In this document: positions 11,296 to 22,971 of the stretch, in pieces
Layout: every line of letters begins with the position of its first letter
How positions within the stretch are numbered: position 1 is the stretch's first letter
NCBI GenBank assembly: GCA_003665825.1
Contig: QPFY01000005.1
Span: 744,001-808,000, forward strand
Reading direction: 5' to 3'
Length of the DNA stretch: 64,000 nt
Source: Microbotryum silenes-acaulis
Lineage: Eukaryota > Basidiomycota > Microbotryomycetes > Microbotryales > Microbotryaceae
Notes under the pieces: model-generated
What the model was told of the DNA's origin: nothing
What the model saw: only the letters and a program-made list of their open reading frames with translations
Database searches by the model: none
Program-made: the position numbers and the translations under genes

Positions 11296-12157
11296 CTAAA
11301 AGCTTTCGGATGTCCATGCCTTGCTCGCTCTTGGGTGGATCTTGACCGGCTCCTCCTGAGCTTCCTCGGCATCGTTTCTTTCGTCGGCTCGGGCATCTCT
11401 CCCTTCTCCTCCGACGAGCCACCCCTGCCGGAAGTGATTGCCGCGATGTCTCCAGCCGAACTGCCGAGGAGGAACCTCATTCGAGGGATCAGCTCAAAGT
11501 CACTTGCTTGCCATGCAACCCCAAAACCCGAGGGAAGTCCGAATCTCGCATTTGCTTTCCAACTTACCTTAAAAACGGCCGTTCCGAGTCCCATCGCGGC
11601 AGCTATTGAACGACGAATGCAATACCCTATCAGCGGGCCTCGTCCCCTCTCACTCACGTCGAAGAAGTCGATCTCCCCCTCAGCTCAGACTGACCGACAG
11701 GGATGCTCGGTACAAGCAGAGCACCAGCGACGGGAACCATGGACCCGATCGCTGTTCCGGCCAATGCTGCTGTTCCCGCAGCTATCAGAGTGTACTTGAC
11801 TGTGTGGTTGGGTGAGTCATTTCACGGTCAGCTGAGTCGTGGGGTGAAACGACGTCATCGGCCTCCGTCACGATCGAAACGACAAGAAGGTATCGCCCGG
11901 CCCGACGGTGTATCTTCTCAAGTGGGGACCCTTAGCTCACAGTATCTTAAAAGTCTCCAGAAAACGAACTTGAGGACATATCGAGTAGATCGAAGCGCCG
12001 TTCGCAGCGTCAAACTCGCCGGACGAGCTCCACCCGCTTGCGGACCTCGAACGAGGTAAGACAGGTTCGTCTTGGCTGTCTGCAGCGACGTCTTGGAACT
12101 CGGGGAAGGGATGGGGTGCGATGAGGTGGCTGATGGTGGAACTGTTGTAGATGCCAT
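11296..12157 (-). CDS. Small two-transmembrane protein, unknown function
   Basis: Four exons on the minus strand: 12157-11941, 11799-11695, 11626-11568 and 11424-11296, giving 169 aa with consistent phases (introns 141, 68 and 143 nt). The N-terminal 45 residues are Ser/Thr/Pro-rich. A basic RSTRYVLKFVFWRLLRY stretch follows, then two hydrophobic Gly/Ala-rich segments (TLIAAGTAALAGTAIGS and the region ending AAAMGLGTAVFK) that look like membrane spans with small-residue packing. The C-terminus is acidic (ERNDAEEAQEEP). I do not recognise the family; the arginine-rich N-terminal half and Gly-rich spans would fit a mitochondrial inner-membrane protein, but that is a guess. Exon 3 is only 59 nt. 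Confidence 0.6.
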
Positions 12158-12235
12158 TTCTTCTGCTTTTTGTGCGTCAATCCACGGATGCAGTCTTGCG
12201 AAGCCTAGTCGTAGAAGTGACCTGAGGCTTGCGCG

Positions 12236-12277
12236 GCGATCAGACTGGCTCGATCGACATCGAGCCAGTCTGATCGC
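12236..12277. repeat. Perfect 19-bp inverted repeat with 4-nt loop
   Basis: Arms 12236-12254 and 12259-12277 (GCGATCAGACTGGCTCGAT and its exact reverse complement) around CGAC. It lies 79-120 bp upstream of the start codon of the two-TM gene, in its promoter or 5' UTR. Confidence 0.9.
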
Positions 12278-12451
12278 TCGGCGATTAGCGAGAAACTCTA
12301 GCAGAAGAACAGAAGCGGTGTTCATGACAAGCATAACCCAAATGCGTGAGAAATTCGAGAGGAGAAAACCTATGAGATGACCTAAATTTTGACCTAAATG
12401 TTGACAACAGATCGCGCAGTGAGACCAAAGCGTCGGCAGGTGATCGACAAA

Positions 12452-14900
12452 CTACACGGGAGCAGCACATCCGAACGAGGAAGCTGCACCGGCCTTGATC
12501 GTTTGAGCAAGAGCCGTTCCCGTACCCCACATGCCGAGACCTCCGGTACCGAGGGCGCCAATGAAGAAGACGATGTTGAAAAGTCTGTTTGGCGCGATGC
12601 GGCGTCGATCAGTCTCTAAGCCTGGGGTCGAAGCAAAAGGTGTCACTGATTGTGAGACTCACTTGAAGATGAGACGCTTGTTGCCACCGGCGAGCAAACC
12701 ACGCTTCCAGCGAGACTGTAGAGAGAGAGATGCCAAGCAATGTCGGCCCAGCACTCTTCATAAATGAGCAAAGCTTTGCTTGCGACGGTTTGGACAACTC
12801 ACAAAGTTGCTCCAGCTGTCGATGCGCTTGGGGGCGACGCCAGGAGTCGTGAAAGGCTCATCGGCCAGAGAGGCGTCGATACTCATCGTGAGACCGAGGA
12901 TTAGGAACGGAGGGAACGTGTACGTAAATTGGAAGATCGCGACGGCACCGACGAGACCAGTCAGGGCACCGAGACCCGGCAATCCCGTTCCGATTACCCA
13001 AGCCAGGGTCCACCAAACGATGAGCATGGGGATCCAAATCATTTGGCCCTTCCTCGTCATGAGCGAAGGACCCTTGAAGAGACCCTCGACGATGTTGGAA
13101 TAGACGACCTTGAGACCGACATTTGCGTAAAGTCCAGCGGCAACGGTTACGGTGGCGAGAGCGATTCCATTGCCGATGCATTGCCAAGCGTACTTGGAAA
13201 CACCTTGGTAGGCAAGCGGCAAGGTATATTGGCCCTGGAAGCAGTAGATGAAGAGTCCGTAGAAGAGGTAGACGGTGAAGATGAAGATTTGGGCGCACGC
13301 AATACCTTTGATGGCGTCGTAGGGTCGTCGCATCTCGGCGATGATCTCGGGAAAAATCATGCTACCTCCATAGGCGAAGACCATGTTGAACGCGCCGTTG
13401 ATCTGGTTGAAGAGGGAGCCACCTACGATGGCCTTGATAGCGACGGGTCCGGTGCCGATCGAATCGCCGTACGCCGCGATCGCACCAGCGATGTTGGGAG
13501 GCGAGTGGGCGACAAAAGCCATCGACAAGATCATGATCAAGACGTTGAGCCACACGGAAAAGTTTGCAAACACCGAGAACATGTGCAGTTCTCGGACCAT
13601 GCTGATGGCAGCACCGACGACAGCCCAGATCAAAATTGTGATCGTGAAGCAGAGCTTTCCTTGAACGATTTGGGACAGTCCGCCTCCGTTACCGAGAATG
13701 ACGATGGCGCAGTTGAAAAGAAGCTGGACGGTAACAAGCACGTTACAGACATGGCGAGCCCAGGGACCGTACTGAGTGAAGGTGAAGAATCCTCAGGAGT
13801 TTGTTACAGACGGGTGAGACCGCGGCAACGGAAAGACTCACGATGCGCTCAGCAAGATCGCCATAGTGCTTCACCGGGAATCGCACAGAATCGAGCTGGC
13901 AGAACGTCTTCCAGATCATGAACCCAGTAAAGCCAGCTGCAAGACCGAACAGTGTATCTGCGAGGTCCCCAGCCCACTCAGAATCAGCAACGCCGCCGGT
14001 GGAACACAATTGCGCAGTTGAACCTCTCCTCGTTCTCGACCTCTTTCCCTTGTTACTCACAGAGACAGATTCCGGGAGCCAAACCAATTGTACTAATCGC
14101 AAAAGGTGAATTGAAGGGTCCAAGTATATCCGCTGTAATGAGAAAGAAAACGGTGGCCCATCCTGCTTGTCGAAGCAAACGACGTGCGTTTGAGAGCTCC
14201 TATTTTGATCGCACGCGCGATGGGGATCCGAGAGTCGCTAGCGTTAGCAATCTAGTCTAATGGCGCCAGTGGAAACGCCGGGATCAAATGCATAGTAGAC
14301 AGTGTATCTGACTCACGGTTTGATGTTCAGAGAGGCCTTGCATTTGTTCCCATTCGGCTTCCATTCGGCGATGCGCCTCGTCATCGATTCCTGGTGCGTC
14401 ACCCTTCTTTTCCATTTGCTTGGCGATGACTTTTCCTAGAGGTCCGAGACCACCAGTCTTGACCGGGCTAAATGAATTCGAGGGTGTAGTCGAGTAGATC
14501 ATGGCCCGGTCAGCGAAGCGGCATTTGTAAACCTAACGAATCCCGAGCCGAGTCGCGCTCGCGATATCCCCGACATGCATGCGACTACGGCACAGCGCGC
14601 CGTTTGCCGCGCGAGTCGCAAGCCCGGGCTGCCCTGACTCTGCAAACGAGTCGCGATAACACGCCGGTTGCCTGCAGTAGGCATGACGGGTTTGGTACGC
14701 CTACCAGCCCGGTGAAAGAAGAGTTTCAAGATATAGAAGGATACTCACGTCGTATCCCGAGCTTCGATCTCGCGTTGGATCTTGGCCCAGTGGAGGTATT
14801 CAACGAGTGAGACAGGGTGCGCGTCGGCGGGGGCGGCGATGTAGGCATTCACCGTGACATCTTTTTCGCCCATTGAACCGTTGTCGGATTTCTCGTGCAT
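12452..14900 (-). CDS. AAAP-family amino-acid permease (neutral amino-acid type)
   Basis: Proton-coupled amino-acid transporter of the AAAP family, closest in style to Neurospora Mtr. Seven exons on the minus strand: 14900-14749, 14467-14317, 14199-14061, 13957-13842, 13771-12803, 12715-12663 and 12584-12452; 570 aa. A soluble N-terminus of about 100 residues precedes the first span, which begins RQAGWATVFFLITADILG, the usual GW start of the Aa_trans domain. Further features: LILGNGGGLSQ-like loop, GGSLFNQINGAFNMVFAYGG (substrate-site helix) and MRRPYDA, followed by the remaining spans. The last two short exons supply the final hydrophobic segment (FFIGALGTGGLGMWG). All six introns keep phase; the first is the longest at 281 nt. 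Most of the hydrophobic core sits in one uninterrupted 969-nt exon. Confidence 0.9.
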
Positions 14901-15682
14901 GGTGTGAGGTGCTCCTTGAGTGGAAATCGAATAACGAGGAAGAAGAGCAGGTGAGAGGTGATGATGACTCGAGCAAAGCAAGCCTAAAGTCTGATGGTGA
15001 AGGGAAAGGGGCGACCGAGAAGGAGGAGAGTATCGGAGGTGGGCTTTGGGACTAGAAGACAACAGATAAGTGGGTTTCACGTGGGTACGCGCCTATAGAT
15101 AGCTATAGATCGGTCACTAGAAATCCGTCTTATCCAATCATGTACCGAGTCACCTTGAAGAAAAGTGTGGAGAGAACGCTATGATCGTCGGAGATTGCCA
15201 GCCAGAGAAGTCGATCGCGCACGACGTGAGCGCGCCGGCCCGTTTCTTTTGCCCATTTCCGCTCGCGATAAGAAGTGCCCCTGCAAGCGCCCGGCCAAAC
15301 ACCGTACGCCGTAACAATTATCTTTCGATCCATTCCAGTGTACCCACCGACGCAAGACGGGACATTGTTTTGAATAACTACAAGTAGACTAGGGATTGGC
15401 CAGAACTTGGCCGCACCCTCACTAGTAACATGTAACATGTAATGATCAGTGTAGTCGCCAAGTGGTGATGCTCGGACTCCCGTCCAACGCGACCCGCATG
15501 AGCTTCATGATGGACACTTACGAGCTCACTTTGGCGATCGGAACTGGCCCGACGCGAGCTCAGATAGTCCAGAACGTTGTCCGAAAAACATCTCGCAAAT
15601 GTCAAAAGGCGATCTGAACACACACAAAAATATAAAGAGAAACATCCATTCTTCATCTCTTCTACAGCTCCGAATTCTCGAC
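14901..15682. other. Intergenic, no gene seen
   Basis: Between the permease start and the 3' end of the clathrin light chain gene, both on the minus strand. It holds the permease promoter and the clathrin light chain 3' UTR. No exon chain, RNA gene or repeat was recognised. Confidence 0.4.
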
Positions 15683-16884
15683 CTAATAGCCGGCAGCACC
15701 AGGAGCGTTCTCTCCCTCCCTCTTGAGCGAAAGGAGCACCTCCTTGAACCGGGTCAGGTCGTTCTTGCTCTTGGTCGAAGTCTTTGATCGCGAGTCGTTG
15801 AGGTCTACGAGCGCGCAAACGCGTTCCCATGTCGTACCCTTGGCCAAAGCGTCCGTTTGAGCGGCGTTGAAAGCGGCTTCTTCCTCCCTGTTTTCGAAAC
15901 ATGAGGGGGGTCAAATTGCGGGATCTATCGCACAAAGGCCAACGCTCTCCCAACGCACTTGTTGGCGGCAATGTTCTTCTCCTTCTTCTGGTTGTACTCT
16001 TTGTAAAAGTTATCGATCGCGTGCTGGGCCTTGACGATGGTCTCCTCGCGCTTGGCTTTGGACGCCTCTTCCCTTCGCGCGATCTCCTCCTTTTGTTTCA
16101 CGCGCCAGGATCTGTGGACGCATACGTGTCGGCTACGGTTAGGAAGGGGGTTATTTCGTATCATGCGTTTTGAAGCGCGTGGAGCTGCTGACTGTATGAA
16201 TTCAGAGTCCTGCTCTGATGCTGGTGCGGCGGTGCCGGGTTGGAAGGCGGGTGTGGAAGGGGGTTGGGACGAATGGAAGAGGTTGTTGTTGTTTGAAGAA
16301 GAGTTGAAGCCGTTCAACTGTGAGCGGTCGGTGAGTTGTCGAGTTGGGATGAGATGGGTGGGGTTGGGTTGGGTTGGTTGTAGGGTGACACGCATGCCCG
16401 CATGCCCGCATGCACACACGCGCGCGAGCACGGAGACGGAAGCGATAAGAGAGAGGAGAGAGCCGGCGTCAGTGATCTACGATACAGCGATACAACGATC
16501 CAACTTGGAGCTTGGACTAACCTGCTGAGAAGGGAGCTCGATCTCGGGGTAATCCTGCTCGAACGCGGCCAACTCGGTATGGTTCGTCACGCTGACCGCA
16601 CTCGTCCCATTCGATGTCGGTGCCCCAACCGGTGCCGATGATGCACCTCCCAAGAAATCCAAATCATCGTCATCGTCATCCTCATCGTGCTGAGCACCAG
16701 GGGCATCCAAATCGGGGAAAGCGGAGGCGGATCGTTCATAGTCCTTGCCAGAGCTCGAGGCAGCAGCACCGGTCGTCGTCGCGTCACCAAAGCTTTCGCC
16801 CAACGCGGCCCTTTCACGAGCGAGGAAATCGGCGGTAGGGTCCGACGAACTCGATTCGGTAGGCGGGTTGAAAAAGTCGTCCAT
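15683..16884 (-). CDS. CLC1: Clathrin light chain
   Basis: Regulatory subunit of clathrin triskelia in endocytosis and Golgi traffic. Four exons: 16884-16522, 16317-16193, 16111-15959 and 15887-15683; 281 aa. The N-terminal third is acidic and Ser/Ala-rich, with a run of six Asp. The conserved core begins SWRVKQKEEIARREE and continues KREETIVKAQHAIDNFYKEYNQKK, the heavy-chain-binding helix, and the conserved tail includes TTWERVCALVDLND followed by RFKEVLLSLKRE. Introns are 204, 81 and 71 nt. The start MDDFFNPP is chosen because upstream in-frame sequence is Pro/His-rich non-coding. It is divergently transcribed from the 17190 gene, sharing about 300 bp. Confidence 0.93.
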
Positions 16885-16981
16885 GTTGGCCGGGTTGAAG
16901 TGTGGGATTGTGGGATGGGTGCGGGTTGAGGTCAAAGTGTAATCGTGGGGTGAGGCGGTGGCAGCGCGCGTGTCCGGCCCG

Positions 16982-17011
16982 TGAGCCAGCCTGAGCCAGC
17001 CTGAGCCAGCC
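16982..17011. repeat. Three tandem copies of TGAGCCAGCC
   Basis: An exact 10-bp unit repeated three times in the 305-bp divergent promoter between clathrin light chain and the gene starting at 17190. Confidence 0.85.
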
Positions 17012-17189
17012 TCAGTGTGGGCAGGTGCGGGCCCGCCCAGCCAGTCCAAGCCGAAAGCTGCCACAAGATGAGCGCGTGCACACGAGGCGGGGTGGCAGGT
17101 GGCGATCGTTCCTTCTGCTTCCCGGCCTCACCTGCTTCCCGGCCTCACCTCCTTTGACTCTGTGGCTCGCCCAGGTGGTCAACTTCGTC

Positions 17190-19605
17190 ATGGGTCAGTA
17201 CATCTTGCGTTCATAGCCCCTTCGCACCCTCCGTAAAACCGCGACTACCCGCTTTGTCCCCTTCCGCGGCACGCCCATCCGCTGTTCCAACACCCCCTGT
17301 ATGCGCGTCAACCGAGTGCATGTACTGACCCCTACGGGCTCTCCCTTCTTTTCCCTCCCTACAGGCATCTGGTCCCCAGCCGCCTACGATGCACTCCTGC
17401 TCGAAAAGATAAAAATGATGCTGTAAGAAGACACTGACCGCATTCACTGCACTGCACAATCACTCGCACAAGTCCCCGCGTGCCGTCCCACCTGATACTG
17501 ACGTCTCGCCTCCAAATGACGAACAGCTCGTCGCATCTCAACTCACCCAAACACGCTACTATTCGTACCACCTACGAACAGTTCGTCCTCGACCTCGACG
17601 TCCAGGACGAAGGCAGCAAGAATGCCGTAAAGTCACTCATCCGCGTAAGCCACGTCCCTCGCCAAATCCTCCACCTCTTCCCGCCCACCTCTGACCTGAT
17701 CCAATCACCCCATCACAGGAAACCGTCGTGAGGAGAAGGTTATTACCCCATAGTCAACCGAGCCATCCGACCGTCGCCGAACCAGCCCTGACATCCGATC
17801 CTCGATCCGGCTTACTCTTTGGCTCGAGCGCTCGGACCTCTGCTGCTGCATCAACTTCGAATGAACCGGCTCTTCAGTTGGAGGCTGCTTCTAGAGCAGC
17901 TTCGAACGCGTGGACTACCACCTCCGCTAGTAGTGGTCGAGAAACGAGGATTCATGCCCCCTCTGGTCCTATCATCAGCATTGCACCTCGTCGATCGACG
18001 ACGGGTGCAGAGGCAGCGACGTTGTCGACGACTCGCCTACCTCGTCCTGCCCGAGTGAACGACGCCACCGATTCGCGAACTACTTTGAACGACGATCCAC
18101 GCTTGTCCTGGCAACAGTTCTTGTCCGAGAGTACGGGCGGCGACCAATCGACGTTCGAAACCACCTTGGGCTCGTCCTCTTTCATCCCCATTCAAGTGCC
18201 GACCCCATCAACGAGGGAGAATGTCGATTTACCTAGACCAGGTGGTCACAACTACAACGGTTCCGCCAGTCCACCTTCCACAACATCGACCCTTCGAACG
18301 ATCGTCTCACTCCGACCTCGACCTCCCCCACCGCCTCGTGTAGCGACCCTTCGACCACCCCCAACGGCCGAACAAATTTGGTCCACGCTCTTCGATGACG
18401 TTCCCTTCCCCCTCGACGACCTCGTACACATCCCCTTTGAAGTCTTTCTCCTCTCCTTGAACGAAGTGATGAACCCTCCGATCGCGCACGCGACGACCTT
18501 CTCGAATTTATGCGATGAATTACAATGTCGTGATCCGGGCTTCAATACGCGCTTGAGGAGGATCCAAAGAGGGGAAAGTGCTTCGAGGTTGTTGTATCAA
18601 TTGAGGAATGTGGCGAATTTGGAGGGAGGGGGAATGGGTGAGCGTATTTCGGTTGAGGAAGCGACGAGAGAAGATAGGGAACGGGAGAGGGAGAGGGGGA
18701 GGGGTGTTGCGGAGGAGGCTGAAGCGGACGCGAGGGCTGATGATGCGAGGGAGAATGTGAGGAGGTTCATGAGGGAGACGGCAGGGAATGACGATGAGGA
18801 CGAAGAGGACGAGGAAGAGGAAGATAATACACTGAGGACTGGCCCGTTCTTGGATCCGGACTTCAACTACGATCAAGACATGTCCGATCCACTAGACGCC
18901 GAAGAGGAAGAGCAAGTGGCGAATGCGGAAGAGAACTTCAGGGAATATTCGAGTCGGTTGAGGAGCTTGTGGAGGAGTGGGGCGTACGAGTGGGTTCAAG
19001 AGGTATTGAGGGTCGAGGAGGTGGGGACTTCGAATACGGGTACGGAAGATTCGACACCTGTTTTGGAAGCGACGACGACGGCGGCAACGTCGACGAACGT
19101 TTCGCCGCCACCGATGGTAGCGACGACGAGGGAGTCGGAGTGCCCGACTGAAGGATCGAGTCCCAGAAGATCGACCTTGTCGACGCCGAGGAGCTCAGCA
19201 GAGATTGCAGAAGCCGCACAAAGAGCAAACCGGAGGATACGGCCCATCCCCTCACGAGCTCAAGCTATCCCAACTTTATCCTCCTATTTGGACACGACGA
19301 CAACGAGGAGGCCTATAGCACCTGCGACGGATGCGAATACCAGTGGTCCTGCGACGATGGGTGCGTTGAGGAGACGTTTGAGGCTGGACGGAGGGCCCGA
19401 GTTGGAAGGGGATGGTATGGGGGGCACGAGGTGGACTTGGAGTGATCGGGGTCGTAGGGAGGAAGGGGGTGAGGAGGGAGCCGATGTGTATCCCCGTTTT
19501 CGTACGAGGATGGTGACGATGACGGAGTCGGGGACGGGGAATGGGAGGGATGATGATGACGCGGGGGAGGATGTATATGAAGGCTCGAGGGTGTTCCATT
19601 TGTGA
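17190..19605 (+). CDS. Unrecognised acidic, low-complexity protein (688 aa)
   Basis: Four exons: 17190-17193 (only ATGG), 17365-17422, 17527-17644 and 17719-19605. The start is inferred from ATGG directly preceding a GTCAGT donor, with phases consistent through all junctions. The N-terminal 60 residues are compact and well ordered: MGIWSPAAYDALLLEK, then HLNSPKHATIRTTYEQF and VQDEGSKNAVKSLIRETV. After that comes a long Ser/Thr-rich region. A second ordered block, DDLVHIPFEVFLLSLNEVM to DPGFNTRLRRI, lies in the middle. It is followed by an Arg/Glu-rich helix, a run of Asp/Glu (DDEDEEDEEEED) and another Ser/Thr-rich tail. I do not know this family. The ordered N-terminus argues for a real gene rather than composition-driven open frame. 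Confidence 0.6.
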
Positions 19606-19864
19606 AGAGTGGGGACCGGACGGAGATCCGTTCGTGTGACTTATGTTGTGTTCTTCGTTCGTTTCATTTGATGTTAGAATGTGGTAATAGAGTGTTTAGA
19701 ACAGTCTTTACCAATTACGATTTGCTTTATGTTTATCTTATGTGTGTTTGTCATACAACATTTTACTTCAATTTTGCAGTTCGTACTCGAATAGGTTCGT
19801 ACTACAGGCTGATATCTAGTGAGTTCATCAGATGGCCTAACGCTGGCGGTCGCATCGATTTCCT

Positions 19865-21070
19865 TCACTGCGAATCAGCGGCCTCTTCTTCCTCCGGTAC
19901 CTCTATCGAATCAATCAAAATCCGATAGGCCGTCTCATTCGTTTTGGACTGGTGCATTGAATGGTCAAAGAAGCGCAGGTGTGAGCCTCGGAGACGAGAA
20001 TCCGCAAACTCTTATCCCTTGTCTTCGCTTTGAGTTTGCCACTCACCTTGACCTGTAAGAACCCTTGCCTGATTTCGTTGACCATGGTTGAAAGAGGTTG
20101 TTTGTATACTTCCAATGTTAGGTTGACGATGTAGGTGTACCCTGCTTGAGCCATACTTAGTAATCTAATCCAGGCGTTGGAACTCTTCCCGGACTGGTCC
20201 CACCGCAAACTAACCAGGAATCAACCACCTCCTAGGCCCTTTAACACCCCCTTCATCAACCTCTACGACTTGCCCCTCCCCCCCTTTCCCGCCTTGAGCT
20301 TCCCTCGTCACGACCAACCTAACAGCCTCTTTGAACCTTCTCCGACATCGATTCCTCACCACCGCCGAATTGTGCACCCCTTTCTTGGACGCCATGATCG
20401 TTAACTGGAGTTCGTACGGATCTAAGCGGTTTTTGCGGGGTACGACGAGGTGGTGGTAGAGAGGATGGTCTTTGGGGAGTTGGGAGGAGAGGGAAGGAAG
20501 TAGATGAAGAAGGGGCGGGGAGAGATGCGTGGCTTTGCCTTTAGGTTTGGGTGGGGAGGACTCGTCATTTGATCGGGGTGAAGAGGTGGGAGAATGTCGT
20601 GCCATCAGACGTGGTTGGGCGGGAAAGCAGCGGAGAGACCAGGCGCGGGAGGGTGGGGTGTAGACTTGTCTGGGCGCGCGGTTTGGGGGAAAGAGAAGGT
20701 TTGGTGGGGAGGAATAGGATAGGGAGGCGAACTGCGCGCATGTGAAGGGGAGGGAGGACGGTTAGGGACTGGGTAGGGGTGAGGCTGAGGGGCGCGGGTT
20801 GTGGGTGCTTACCGTGAGGGACGTTTGGGACGGTGGGAGGGTAGATAGTTGGGTGTGGCGCGGTCGGGGGGGAGGGGGCAGGGTTGGTTCGGAGGTGCCC
20901 AGGGAAGTGCCCGGAGAGGGGGACGAGGAGGTGGACGAGGAGGTGGACGAGTTGGACGAGTTGGTCGGGGTGGGAGAGGCCTTGGAACGCTCAGAGTAGT
21001 ATCGTGGATGGGGGTGGGGGATCGTAGTTCGCAAGAGGGAACAACATGTCCATGGTGATCGGACTCGCAT
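19865..21070 (-). CDS. Bacterial-type RNase P protein (RnpA fold), probably mitochondrial
   Basis: Four exons: 21070-20813, 20731-20215, 20141-20047 and 19948-19865; 317 aa. RnpA binds RNase P RNA and helps 5' processing of tRNA. Evidence: the RnpA motif KKGVHNSAVVRNRCRRRFKEAVR in the second exon (the RNR signature of the family), and, after splicing, LIPGYTYIVN followed by STMVNEIRQGFLQV, matching the LPG-Y-D-Y-V strand and C-terminal helix of RnpA. The first exon encodes a presequence-like N-terminus (MRVRSPWTCCSLLRTT, then RYYSERSK) typical of mitochondrial import, then a long Ser/Pro linker. Introns are 81, 73 and 98 nt with correct phases. ATG 20605 in exon 2 is an alternative start that would drop the presequence. 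The homology is by motif recognition and needs a profile search. Confidence 0.7.
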
Positions 21071-22906
21071 GCGCGTCGGTTGGGGTAGAAGGTGTGGAGG
21101 AGAAAGCAAGAAGCAGCTCGCGAATCTGCGGAGCCTGAGTGGTTTGAATCACGTGACAAGCGTTGATCATGATCGACAATCGAGCAACCTTTTTAACGGT
21201 GTGAGATGATGCATTGCACTTGTACTGCGGATTTGCCCCAGCAGAAACTAAAGATAGCTTTTCTGACGCGACCGACAAAAACAGAGAAACGAAACCCTGG
21301 AACATAACGGTGTAACGGTGTCCCCACGTCTCCGAGTCCGCCTCTCTCCTTTCCATCGGATTCCATCCGGCCATTGTTGCAAACGAGAACCCCTTCACGA
21401 AATTGGTTGGGGTTCTGGCCGGCAAGCCACATCATGGACTACATCACGGATTAGTACCAGGGTCGAGATAATAACCTAACATCGCACGCGCGGTCCGAGT
21501 CAGCGCTGGCAGCCTGCCGATGATGTAACGCGTCGCGCACTGGGTGGATCAGACTAATAAAGAGTAGGGTGGGAGTGGACTTACTCAGCCTCACTGCTGG
21601 CTTGGGACTTTTACACAAGTATTCGAAGAGCTTGACCCCTTTCAAGAAGCGCCGGAGTCTTCGAAGGGGTTTGGTGAGCAAAGACTCAGGGACGGAATGA
21701 GAGGTCGGCGCCCACTCCCGGCAGAATAGTCTTCGGCCCCTCCGGTGTCATCGCGGAGATCTCACTCCCCTTCAGTCGAGCCTCTAGATCGCTGTTCCCA
21801 TCTCGAAAAAAGCGACACTAAGCTCGCGAGGTGCATCACCCGCCACACCAACTTATGGGAGCGCCATCAGTGAGTCGAATTGCTCCCCTCGGGACCCACT
21901 CCGAGCGTGGATCGGAGATGCCATTCTCCCAGGCCGAGTTCCCAAGCATGGCAAACGGATATCACACCAAGCACGGATGATACGTATTACCTTCGGTTAA
22001 ATTCTTCTCTCTGTGCCCAGGGCAGCTGATGCCCCTCATGTTCTAGGCTATACTGTAGTTCGTGAATCGGCTCAGCTCGGATTCTGCCGGTTCGGCCATG
22101 AGATGTCGGCACAACCTGTCGGCACAACCTGTCGGGAGAATTTGATACATTTCGCATCGATTCGATCATTTCAAGGTGGTGTTCATCGAGTTTATCAACC
22201 ACGCTTCTCGGCATCCCGTTCCGTCTCGTCCGAATGACTCGTCAGCCTCAGCGTGGTCAAGCGAAGGCTGAACGAAGAATGACTCCTCTCCTTCTCGGCG
22301 ACGGGCCAATTGGGTCCGACGCGCTCACACTTGGATCCGGGAGGAAAAAAGTACTCCTATGGGCTTGTCAAACCGTGCAATGTCTTCTCTGGTAGAATTG
22401 GACGGTTTATCTGTACACATGATATCGTTGCACGTCGATACAACGCCGCGCACGGGCAGTTGACGGTGTCGCCTGCTCCGAGGTGTGTGGGTCAAACCAC
22501 GGGGTGGCACGCTCGGCAGCATCCGACATCACACTCGTTCTTGGGCATTTGGCGAGGCGCTTTCGTGGGCCTTTAACAATGCTACTCCCTCTCTGATGGT
22601 CACCAACCTGCCGAAACTCCAGAAATTGATCCTCGTCGCGATCGCCATCTCTCCGTTGGCTCAGAGGGCAACAAGAACATCTGGTCCGGGATCAAGTACG
22701 TTAAGGAATTATGACCGACCTATCTTGAGCTCAAGAATCGGGATGGTCGGGACTTTGCCCTCCCGGTGCGCTTGCACTCGCGCGACGGTTTCGCCGTGCC
22801 AGGAGACCACCGTCCGACCGCGCGCCGGCCGGTGGCCACCTAAGATGGCTCGCACTGCATCTGCACATGATATTACAGCCCCTATTACTCTATGAAGCTT
22901 TGGTCG
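21071..22906. other. Intergenic, 1.8 kb, no gene seen
   Basis: Unusually long for this gene-dense window. Only short shadow frames, no recognisable exon chain, no tRNA arms. A 13-bp tandem repeat sits at 22104-22135. Could hold a non-coding RNA or a decayed gene, but nothing positive supports either. Confidence 0.35.
22104..22135. repeat. 13-bp tandem repeat, 2.5 copies
   Basis: TGTCGGCACAACC occurs twice in a row, followed by a partial third unit TGTCGG. Confidence 0.85.
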
Positions 22907-22930
22907 TCACCAAGGTCTTGTTGTTGCTGC

Positions 22931-22971
<41 letters not shown>

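Noticed and set aside
20606..20731. Using ATG 20605 as the only start of the RnpA-like gene
   Set aside because: An upstream exon with a good donor/acceptor pair joins in phase and supplies a mitochondrial presequence, so the longer model is preferred; the short one remains possible.
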